Origin: Gymnothorax reevesii
Lineage: Eukaryota; Chordata; Actinopteri; Anguilliformes; Muraenidae
NCBI GenBank assembly: GCA_029721435.1
Contig: CM056574.1
Span: 70,847,501 to 70,911,500 of the forward strand
Length of the DNA: 64,000 nt
Direction: 5' to 3'
The notes below the pieces were generated by a model, which was given only the letters and a program-made list of their open reading frames with translations, did no database searches and had not been told where the DNA came from. The position numbers and the translations under genes are program-made. Of this stretch, positions 35,614 to 44,396 are shown in pieces. How positions within the stretch are numbered: the first letter of the stretch is position 1; each line of letters starts with the position of its first letter.

Positions 35614-38391
35614 GTTGCTAGGCGGTTGCTATGGTGTTCTTTGTGCTAATGAGGGTGTTACTAGGCAGCTGCTATGGTGTTCTGGGTGGTTACTAGGGCA
35701 TTGGTAGGCGGTTGCTATGGTGTTTTGGGTGGTTGCTAGGGCATGCAAGGCAGTTGCTATGGTGTTCTGAATGCTTAATAGGGTGTTGCTAGGTGGTTGC
35801 TATGTGTTCTAGGTGGTTGGGAGGGCGTTGGTAGGCAGTTGCCATGGTGTTCTGGGTGGCAGCTAAGGCGTTGCTAGGCGGTTGCTATGGCGTTCTAGGT
35901 GGTTGCTAGGGCGTTGCTAGGCAGTTGCTATGGTGTTCTGGGTGGTTGCTAGGCCGTTGCTAGGCAGTTGCTCTGTTTTTCTGGGTGGTTGCAAGGCGGT
36001 TGCTGTGGTGTTCTTGGTGGATGATAGGGCGTTGCTAAGCAGTTGCTATGGTGTTCTTGGGGGTTAATAGAGCGTTGCTAGGCTGTTGCTATGTGTTCTA
36101 GGTGGTTTCTAGGGCATTGCTTGGCGGTTGCTATGGTGGTCTGTGTGTTTGCTAGGGCATTGCTAGGAAGTTGCTATGGTGTTCTTAGTGGTTGCTAGGG
36201 CTTTGCAAGACAGTTGCTATGTTTTCTGGGTCGTTTCTAGGGCGTTGCTTGGCAGTTTCTATGGTGTTCTGGGTGGTTGCAAGGGCATTGCTAGGCAGTT
36301 GCTCTGGTTTTCTGGGTGGTTGCTTGGCGGTTGCTGTGGTGTTCTTGGTGGTTGATAAGGCGTTGCTAAGCAGTTGCTATGGTGGTCTGTGTGTTTGGTA
36401 GGGCATTGCTAGGAAGTTGCTATGGTGTTCTTAGTGGTTGCTAGGGCGTTGCTAAGCAGTTGCTCTTGTGTTTGTGTGGTTGCCAGGGCATTGCTAGGCA
36501 GTTGTTTTAGTGTTTTGGTTGGTTGCTAGGCAGTTGCTATGGTGTTCTGGGTGGTTGCTAGGGCTTTGCAAGGCAGTTGCTATGGTGTTCTGAGTGGTTG
36601 CTAGGGTGTTGCTAGGCAGTTAGTTTGCTGTTCTGAGTGGTTGCTAGGGTGTTGCTAGGTAGTTGCTATGGTGTTCTGAGTGGTTGCTGGAGTGTTGCTA
36701 GGTGGTTGCTATGTTTTCTGGGTGGTTTCTTGGCCGTTGCTAGGCAGTAGCTATGCTGTTCTGGGTGTTTGCTAGGGTGTTGCTAGGCCCTTGCAATGGT
36801 GTTCTGACTGCTTGCAAGAGCGTTGCTAGGCAGTTGCTATGGTGTTTTGAGTGGTGACTCGGACGTTGTAACATGGTTGCTATGGTGTTCTGGGTGGTTG
36901 CTTAGGTGTTGCTAGACGGTTGTTATGGTGGTCAGGGTGGTTGCTAGGAAGTTGCTAAGCGGTTGGTGTGGTGTTCTGGGAGGTTGCTAGGGACTTGCTC
37001 GGCGGTTGCTATGGTGTTCTTGGTGGTTGTGATGGCTTTGTAAGGCGGTTGCTATGGTGTTCTGCCTGTTTGCTAAGGCGTTGCTAGGCGGTTGCAATGG
37101 TGTTCTGGGTGGTTGCTAGGGCGTTGCTAGGCAGTTGCTTTGGTGTTCTGGGTGGTTGCTAGGGTGTTGCTATTGTGTTCTGTGTGGTTGCTAGGGCGTT
37201 GCTAGGCAGTTGCCATGGTGTTCTGGGTGGTTTCTAGGGCGTTATTAGGCAGTTGCTATGGTGACCTGGATGGTTGCTAGGCGGTTGCAATGGTGCTCTG
37301 GGTGGTTGCTGGGGCGTTGCTAGGCGGTTGCTATGGTGTTCTGGATGGTTGCTAGGGCGTTGCGAGAATGTTGTTGTGGTTTTCTGGATGGTTGCCAGGC
37401 GGTTTCCATGGTGTTCTTGGTGGTTGCTAGGGCGTTGCTAGGCAGTTACTATGGTGTCCCGGGTGGTTGCTAGGCAGTTGCTATGGTGATCCAGGTGGTT
37501 GCTTAGGCATTGTAAGGCAGTTGCTTTGGTTTTCTGGGTGGTTGCTAGGCCGTTGCTAGGTGGTTGCTATGGTGTTTTGGGTGGTTGCCACGGCGTTGCT
37601 TTCCAGTTAATATGGTGTTCTGGGTGGTTGATAGGCGGTTGTTATGGTGTTCTGGGTGGTTGCTAAGGCGTTGGTAAGCAGTTGCTCTGGTGTTCTGGGT
37701 GGTTGTTTGGGCGTTGCTAGGCGGTTGCTATGGTGTTCTGGGTGGTTGTTTGGGCGTTGCTAGGCAGTTGCCATAGTGTTCTGGGTGGTTGCTAGGCGGT
37801 TGCTATGGTGTTCTGGGTGGTTACTAGGGCGTTGCTAGGCGGTTGCTGTGGTGTTCTGGGTGGTTGCTAGGGCGTTGCTAGGCAGTTGCTTTGGTGTCCT
37901 GGGTGGTTGCTTGGTGGTTGCTATGGTTTTTTAGGTGATTTCTAGTGCGTTGCTAGACAATTGCTATGGTTGTCTGGGTGGTTGCTAGGCGGTTTACATG
38001 GTGTTCTTGGTGGTTGCTAGGGCAATGCTAGGCAGTTACTATGGTGTTCCGGGTGGTTGCTAAGCGGTTGCTATGGTGTTCTGGGTGGTTGCTAGGGCAT
38101 TGCTAGGCAGTTGCTATGGTGTTCTGGGTGGTTGCTAGGGCTTTGCTAGGCAGTTGATATGGTGTTCTGAGTGGTTGCTAGGGCGTTGCTAGGTGGTTGC
38201 TATGTGTTGGGGGTGGTTGCTAGGGCGTTGCTAGGCGTTTCGATGGTGTTCTGGGTGGTTGCTAGGCCGTTGCCAGGCGGTTGCTATGGTGTTCTGGGTG
38301 GTTGCTAGGCCGTTGCTAGGTGGTTGCTATAGTGTTCTGAGTAGTTGCCTAGGCGTTGCTAGGCAGTTGCTATATTCTGGTGTTAGCTAGG
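35614..38391 (+). repeat. 43-bp minisatellite array, segment 9 (right edge)
   Basis: Last array segment. Monomers are more diverged than in the interior (shortened copies, CCGGG and CCAGG variants, missing GGGC blocks), as expected at a satellite edge where unequal exchange is less effective. Confidence 0.95.
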
Positions 38392-38474
38392 ACGTTGATG
38401 TGTAATGTTTGGGGATCGGGTGAAGACTGGGAGAAGTAGCGTACTGTGCGATTACGAATAAAATTGGAATAATA
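38392..38474 (+). repeat. truncated spacer fragment S9 at the array border
   Basis: 83 bp matching the middle of the spacer (GTGTAATGTTTGGGGATCGG, then AAGACTGGGAGAAGTAGCG and ATTGGAATAATAA) with small gaps. Both spacer ends are missing. It directly follows monomer sequence and is followed by purine-rich non-satellite DNA, so it marks the right boundary of the macrosatellite. Confidence 0.85.
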
Positions 38475-38765
38475 AGGAAGGGAGGAAAGAAGGAACTAAT
38501 GAGGGTAGTGAGGAAAGAAGGAAAGTAAAGGAAGGCCGGAAAGCACGAAGAAAGAAGGAGGGAAGAAAAGAAGGGAAGGAAATAAGAAAAAACAAATGAT
38601 AGAAAGAGGGAAGAAAAGAGAGGGAAAGCAGATAGATAGGAAAGAAAGTAGGTAGGGAGGAAGAATGGAAGGCAAGATAGAAGGAAGTAAACTCGGAAAG
38701 AAAGAAGGAATGAAGGAAAGAAATAGGAAGGAAAAAGAAAGAAGGAAGGAAAGCAGTAAGGAAGT
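38475..38765 (+). repeat. purine-only GGAA/GAAA low-complexity tract
   Basis: About 290 bp almost free of pyrimidines on the + strand, made of irregular GGAAG, GAAAG and AGGAA units. The antisense ORFs are Phe/Leu/Ser-rich artefacts. Such homopurine mirror tracts can form triplex DNA; that is general knowledge and is not shown here. Confidence 0.9.
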
Positions 38766-38906
38766 TGTAGTCTCAAGAGAGCCAGATTGTAGTTTAAAGC
38801 TTGAGAAACTGACAGTTACAGCAGGGGTTTTGAACATCTGGCACAAGAATCCATTTGCTTCATGGCCCTATTGTGATGTCATAATGCCAATGTTAAAGGC
38901 TAGGTA

Positions 38907-38914
38907 GGCAGAAA
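38907..38914 (+). repeat. target-site duplication GGCAGAAA, left
   Basis: Eight bases directly before the CAGGGGCG terminus of the hAT element, matched exactly by 40986-40993 after the other terminus. Confidence 0.9.
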
Positions 38915-39500
38915 CAGGGGCGTTACCAAGGGGGGGCAGGGGGTGGGCAGTGCCCACCCTGAGAAAAGCTCTGCCCCCCCCAATGAAAACTCAAGATAAA
39001 AAACTGATTTACTGCAATTTGATAGCAAACACGCGATATCGAACTGATTCACAGCCGGAGGTAGACAACCATTTAGAGTGAGCTTTACGTATGCTTCATT
39101 TATCTATCACTACAGCTGTATGTGTGATTGGTGGATTCCTTTGCCAGTCTATTCTGCTGTGAAACCAACGGGCACTATCGAATTACTAGGACCCTCCCAT
39201 TCTCTTAGCCTGCCGTCTTTACTCGTCAGTCTGAGGTCACGTCTCCGGCCCCTGTGCTTCTCTCGGGGAATTCAAACTTCGCCCATATCTCTTTTTTTTG
39301 CTACTTCTGCCACCGCTTATTTTGTCAGTCTTGTTGTTTGACATTAAGGTAATTTGTGTTCTAGTTTCTCATCTGTATTGACTCGTGTGGTTATAACCTG
39401 AGTTGGCTACCGAGTGAGCCCAGGCTGCTACTCTGGAGTTGCTAGTCACTCACTGGGGTTGTTACAACAATAATTCTGTATCATAAGCACTTCGGGCAGA

Positions 39501-39806
39501 AAACTTGACTGGAATAAGTATTTTTCGGCGACGTGCTGCACGGAGCAAGTAAAAGACTACAGAAGGCAACTCTTAAGAAAAGTCAACCTGTTCCCGTTTA
39601 CTTTGCTAGATTGGCAATCAAATGGTGGATTCGTTTAGTCTCGAAGTTGAATGAGTAGAGCTGTTTATTACGACAACATGTTTGATGCATTTCGAAATTT
39701 AAATGGCCGTAGAACAGCAGATTTGCATGTAGGCCTACACGATGTCATTGCCACGCGATTTCGAGCGACTGATCATTTATATCTCACATTCATGTTTCAT
39801 CCGCTT
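39501..39806 (+). repeat. long inverted repeat, left arm
   Basis: Pairs with 40290-40572 on the opposite strand. Shared stretches include CAATCAAATGGTGGATTCG, AACTTGACTG, GTATTTTTCGGC and GATCATTTA. Identity is imperfect but continuous over about 300 bp. Confidence 0.85.
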
Positions 39807-40289
39807 GTCAGGTTTTCCACCTTGTGTATTTTCTATACGCTTAAAATTCAGGGAGCTTTTATTACAAATCTCTATTTTTATTCTATCATTATAGATCTCC
39901 TAAATATACTGCAACGAGAGATGAAATGCTGAGTTGGGATGTGGCGATGTTGAACGAGGATTTTTTTTTTTTTTAGCGTGATGAGACCTCTTAGTCATGA
40001 GGTGTGTAGGCAGTCGTGTGTAATTTCTTTAAACATACACACCTGACGCGGCTTGAAACGATTTAAAATGCCTCCGGGAAGAAGCCGGAGTTTAGATTTT
40101 GCTAATTGCATGTGCTCCACCCTTCCTTTCATCTTCTCCCGTGTACTTGGCCTCAATAACAATCAAATAATTTCAGTGGCCTATAACGATTAAGATGTGA
40201 TGGTGAAAAGCACAAACCTAACTGGGCTACGATGTTAGATTGAAAGAATGCCAGTTAGAATAATTAGAAAAAAACTTTGTCTTCCCCAA

Positions 40290-40572
40290 AAGCCGATGAA
40301 ACGTGAATGTCAGATGTAAATGATCAGTCGCACGAAATCGCGTGGCAATGACAATCGCGTTCATGCAAATCTGCTTTTCTATGGCCATTTAAATTACGTA
40401 ATGCAGCAATCAAACATGCTGTCTAAACAGCTCTACTCATTCAACTTAGAGCAAACGAATCCACCATTTGATTGTCAATCAAGCAAAGTAATTGGTTAAT
40501 ATGAGGCATTCTGTAGTCCTTTACTTGGCTCCATGCAGCATGTAGCCGAAAAATACTGCTGTCAGTCAAGTT
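40290..40572 (-). repeat. long inverted repeat, right arm
   Basis: Reverse-complement partner of 39501-39806 inside the hAT element. Mismatches and small gaps are spread evenly, so the arms have diverged since the fold-back arose. Confidence 0.85.
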
Positions 40573-40796
40573 TTTTTCCGGAAGCATTTCACATGCCCTT
40601 TGATGTTTCGCACTTTCGTTCAACCTGCGGTGGGTTTAATGAAGGAAACGGGAAAGCTCGGATGTTCGCCTCATGGCAGCAGGTGGTGGTGCTCCGCCTT
40701 AAAAAAAATCGCGGTTCACGATTGGCACAGCCCCATTATGCATAATTAATGAAAACTGACCACACCTGTTAATGTCCCTCCCCTATCGCCAGCCGC

Positions 40797-40800
<4 letters not shown>

Positions 40801-40880
<80 letters not shown>
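40801..40880. repeat. (TA)n microsatellite
   Basis: About 40 uninterrupted TA dinucleotides inside the right part of the hAT element. Confidence 0.98.
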
Positions 40881-40882
<2 letters not shown>

Positions 40883-40985
40883 GCCCTATTTATTTATTTT
40901 TTTTTGGCCATTTAGAGGTTCTTTCTTTTGCCCCCCCAAAGAGGCCAAATGCCCACCCAAGCTTGGCATCCTGGTGACGCCTCTG

Positions 40986-40993
40986 GGCAGAAA
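40986..40993 (+). repeat. target-site duplication GGCAGAAA, right
   Basis: Exact match to 38907-38914. Flanking sequence then continues as CCTAGAAAAAAGG. Confidence 0.9.
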
Positions 40994-41046
40994 CCTAGAA
41001 AAAAGGTTCGAATTGAGTCCAAACGGTTCTCATCCCGTCAGCTCTG

Positions 41047-42089
41047 GCCATAGATATATATAGAAGACTAGATTGCTGAAGGGTATGCTCAAGTGAAGCA
41101 TCTGTTCTCCGAGCCGAAACACCCGGAAGTAAAATTTGCCCATAGACTCCCATTCATTTGTGCCTACTTTAAAATTACATTTTCAAAAACACTTGTGTGC
41201 GAGTCTGTTATTTTGCTATCGCTGTGCTGAGCAACATTTTGTTTCCCTAAATTTGTGCTTTTCGGAGGATGGAAAGCGGCACACTTACTAAAGGGAAGAT
41301 CGAAATGTGACTCGATGTCAACGTTAAAGTGCTGCAGAGAAGTGACTTTAACGCAACCCAGGCTTTTACCTCTGATAAGATAATTGCTTGGTAGTTATCG
41401 CCGTTATAAGAAACGTCGTTTGAATGTCCGTATACGTTATCAAATTACACTCTGGTTTCCTCACTTCATTGCACCCTGGTTGACTATTTGACATCAACCG
41501 AATTGTTTATATTGAATCGTATGGCTAACGTTGATAAAAGGAAGCGCTAGTGAAGCCTTTCTCCCCTCCTTGTCTTTTGGAGCTCTGTATAAAACAGACA
41601 AAGCCACTTGTCCACTTTTTAAAATATTATGCAGGTAAGAAGTATTGTCGTTTAATGTCAAGTACAAGTAGCTAGCTAGCTTGCTAGCCACCTTTTAAAT
41701 TCTATTTACCACTAAGTCAATGCAGTCCCCGCGATGCCAAGGTTGCTCGCTGGTGACCGATATCAATCGCTAGCGTTCGCTTTTAGTCAGCGTCTGTTCA
41801 AGTCAATGGGACGGCTAATTAGCTAGCTAGGACGAAACGCAATTTTTTTCTATTTAAGTGATAACTTTGCGTTTATACTTAAAACGTTTCATACGAAAGT
41901 TAATTATAGCTCTTCAAATAAATATTGTTACAAAAGGCAGCCGCACTTCTCAGCATTTTCTCGCTTGTCGACTTATTTGAAATTGGCCTCATAGGAAACC
42001 ATTCATTTCTATGAAGTTGGGTGTATTAATATGGCGGCCGGGTGCTTCACTTTGGATAATGTAAATATGACGACATCAGCAATCTAGTG

Positions 42090-42163
<74 letters not shown>

Positions 42164-42168
42164 ATGGC
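41047..42168. mobile_element. inverted-repeat DNA element, 1.1 kb, with expanded (TA)n arm
   Basis: The left end reads GCCATAGATATATATA, then ACTAGATTGCTGA. The right end on the opposite strand reads GCCATAGATA, a long TA run, then ACTAGATTGCTGA. TCTG flanks both ends, although the border could shift by a base or two because of GC ambiguity. No coding sequence was recognised. The inner flanks share weaker inverted similarity (CACCCGG and ATGAATGG). It is probably a non-autonomous DNA transposon of unknown superfamily whose right arm gained a microsatellite. Confidence 0.6.
42092..42160. repeat. (TA)n microsatellite
   Basis: About 35 TA units in the right terminal repeat of the preceding element. 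The left terminal repeat has only about five units, so the tract grew after insertion. Confidence 0.97.
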
Positions 42169-42255
42169 TCTGACCCAAGTTCCTCCGACCAGACACGCAT
42201 CTGATGCACGCGCTGACAATGCCTTATCGGTGGCCGCCGTCAGCTGGCTATTTAC

Positions 42256-42286
42256 ATGGTAAATCGCACACACACGCGCGCACGCA

Positions 42287-42320
<34 letters not shown>
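42256..42320 (+). repeat. (CA)n microsatellite with CGCG interruption
   Basis: CACACACACGCGCGCACGCAAG followed by a pure CA run. It is typical vertebrate simple sequence. Confidence 0.95.
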
Positions 42321-42323
<3 letters not shown>

Positions 42324-43182
42324 CCTAACCCACATCACAGCAACTGTAGTTAGAGGAAAAAGAATTTAGCCGTTTACTTGTGCAACAGAAGTACAGCGAG
42401 ATCGAGTCCAGCTTGAAACCAATGCTATCCCGAACTTCTCTCCATCTTCGAAATGCAACGCCGATATTGACACACGTTTGTCAAACTCTTTTAGACTCCC
42501 TTTTTGCCGAATCCGTTTTCCTCTTCTTGGGTTGTTTTGCACTGAAGGTGTTTCCAAACGTGGAATGGCAACTTTTCCTGTCCGGTCGTCCGCCAATGCT
42601 GCAGAGTGGTTTCCGCATCAGAACAGCCAATCGCTGTTTGGCTCTCTCAAAGCTGCTCTTATTGGTCAAAATCTACAGTCACGGGTAGATTCTTTGCAGG
42701 CTGAAAACAGAGCCTAGGGGAGACGTAGAGGTCTGATCTTTTTTCACATCACTTCCTTTATATTATCCCCAAGGTTATGCAAATTTTTGCCTAAAACGGT
42801 CAAAAGAAAGCTGCCTACCTAGCCTTTAAGTGTATGGGGGGGGGGGGGGAAGAAAGAGAAAAAAAAAAAAAATTCTCATTAATAACTCAAAGTATAAAAG
42901 TTACAAAGATGAAAAATACATTGCACAGGTGTCCTAAGACCTACGCAACGCAGTTGTGTGTTAGAAGAAAAATATAGACCCGGATAACAAGTGAGCATTT
43001 TCAATGCACATTAATAATAAAGTATGCAGGATTTTAATGTGTCTGCATTGCTGCAGGCACATAATCACACTGAACACATGCAGAGTGCAAACGCATTGTT
43101 AGACAGTGCACCTTTCACTTTGGCGAGGCTTGTGGGAATTCGATATAAGAGGAATAGGGAAATTTATGTTGAATGAATCCAG
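42321..43182. other. no gene recognised; repeat-like intergenic DNA
   Basis: A minus-strand frame at 42366-42596 (76 codons) and overlapping + frames show no domain I can name. A 19-base inverted match to 38893-38911 lies at 42811-42829 (CTGCCTACCTAGCCTTTAA). G and A homopolymers follow at about 42837-42871. The stretch may be the residue of an older DNA element in which the two elements to the left are nested. Confidence 0.4.
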
Positions 43183-43238
43183 CAGTTGGCGGTTATACAC
43201 AAACAGGTCTGTTAACCGCCATAAAACCAAAAAGAAGC
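43183..43238 (+). repeat. LINE-tail-like motif, copy 1
   Basis: CAGTTGGCGGTTATACAC, then GTTAACCGCCATAAAACC. The same CAGTTGGYGGCGGT/GCCATAAA-type pair recurs at 47611, 48389 and 51548, each time followed by AAGAAG-like or AAAGAG sequence. By position it appears to be the 3' end of the LINE family in this region. Confidence 0.55.
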
Positions 43239-43450
43239 CTCCCACTCATAACGAGGCCGCGCGAAGCACTTGAGAGCTTTCGCGTACAGGCGTTAGTATA
43301 GTGACAGTCAGTGAGGAGCGCAACATAACGACTATCATACAGGTTACAAGAGAATCAGCTATTCGCTTTCATTGGAGACACCGGCTGTTGAAGTTTGCGT
43401 TACACCTGCAAGCTAGGCTAACAGGATAATATTAGCCAATTGACAAGCAC

Positions 43451-43590
43451 TTACTGTGCAGAATGGCTCTTCAAATGACGAACAAAGTTTGAAGTTGTCA
43501 TCTGGCTGGCCGAGATGTTTATGCCACGTCTTGCACTGTGCTGTTCATCTTTCGCCGTCAAAATGGTAATTCCGAAAAAAGAAAAAAAGC
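43451..43590 (-). pseudogene. possible BED-type zinc finger fragment (transposon-derived)
   Basis: The minus-strand frame ends with a TTSNFVRHLKSH motif, which resembles the second half of a BED zinc finger (conserved T-x-N-L-x-x-H-L-x-x-H pattern) found in hAT transposases and ZBED proteins. The usual first Cys pair is not visible in the same frame, and nothing else of a transposase is adjacent. I regard it as a fragment of unknown origin; chance similarity cannot be excluded. Confidence 0.3.
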
Positions 43591-43599
43591 CGAAGACGA

Positions 43600-44394
43600 T
43601 GACTCTCGGTACCCCTTTCGCTGACATGTTGATGCCTATATCTGATATAAGTTTATTGGAGAAACACGTAAGGTACATAGAGAGTTGACTTGATTGACAG
43701 GGTAGTGATCCAATCATGACAATGAAAGGAACACTTCGACTCAAAATGCAGTTCAGCATCGACAGGGCGTTTATTAGGATTTACACAGCTCATGGTCAAA
43801 TACAGAAACAGATCGATAGCCAGGCAAACAGGGTAATGCAGAATAGTCAGAATCACAGAGTCAGGGGACAAGCAGAAATAATTCGGTAACCAGGGAATCA
43901 ATCCGCGCAAAGACAGTAACAAAGGGGGTAGAGCCAAGGGAATGGAAGGGGAAGGAAAAGGGAGTTGGATGGGATAAGGGAGAAACACAGGAGAATCTAA
44001 ACAGATGGGTACAAAATGGGAATAAGGGAGAACGAAGTACTAATCAATCAACCAGCAATCAAGCAACGTTATACAAACAATCAATAACGAGACTTATGGG
44101 AGAATTCACAAGAAATGAGCAATCAACAATCGAAACTAGAAAGCGCAGAAACGAGACTTCACCAAGACGAGCTATGGGAAGAAACGAGTCAACAAGAAGC
44201 TGCGGTAAAAGTGGGTCTTTTAAACACAAACTAATCAAGTCGAATCCCAGCTAAATACAGGACAGCTGTAGAGAGAGGCGGAACTAGAGAAGCAAGGACG
44301 GTGATAGGAGAGAGAGAGGGGAAACAGGTGGAGTTCTAACTCTGATCTAACTAATCACCCGTGCCTCTCTAAACTACTCTCAGGTGTGGATAGT
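43600..44394. other. no gene recognised
   Basis: Purine-rich DNA (GAATGGAAGGGGAAGG, GATAGGAGAGAGAGAGG) with stretches such as CAGAATCACAGAGTCAGG that look like dispersed fish repeats, but I cannot name the family. It ends where the LINE similarity begins at about 44395. Confidence 0.4.
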
Positions 44395-44396
44395 CA

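Larger units (their letters stand above)
38915..40985. mobile_element. non-autonomous hAT-type element with internal fold-back, 2071 bp
   Basis: The left end reads CAGGGGCGTTACCA and the right end, on the opposite strand, CAGAGGCGTCACCA. These are terminal inverted repeats of the CAGRGGCG kind typical of hAT elements. Exact 8-bp duplications (GGCAGAAA) flank both ends, the hAT target-site length. No transposase was found. The interior holds two inverted arms (39501-39806 and 40290-40572) around a loop of about 0.48 kb, plus a T run near 39960 and a (TA)n tract at 40801-40880. Family assignment beyond hAT is not possible from sequence alone. Confidence 0.88.

Noticed and set aside
1..38474. 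CRISPR-like appearance (regular repeats with spacers)
   Set aside because: Monomers are contiguous 43-mers with no unique spacers between them. The 0.9-kb spacers are themselves copies of each other, no cas genes exist, and the context is eukaryotic.
38387..38846. Minus-strand Phe/Leu/Ser-rich ORFs of 116 and 129 codons resembling membrane proteins
   Set aside because: They are reverse translations of a homopurine low-complexity tract.
42076..42321. 81-codon minus-strand ORF with Cys-Val and Tyr-Ile repeats
   Set aside because: Encoded by (CA)n and (TA)n microsatellites.
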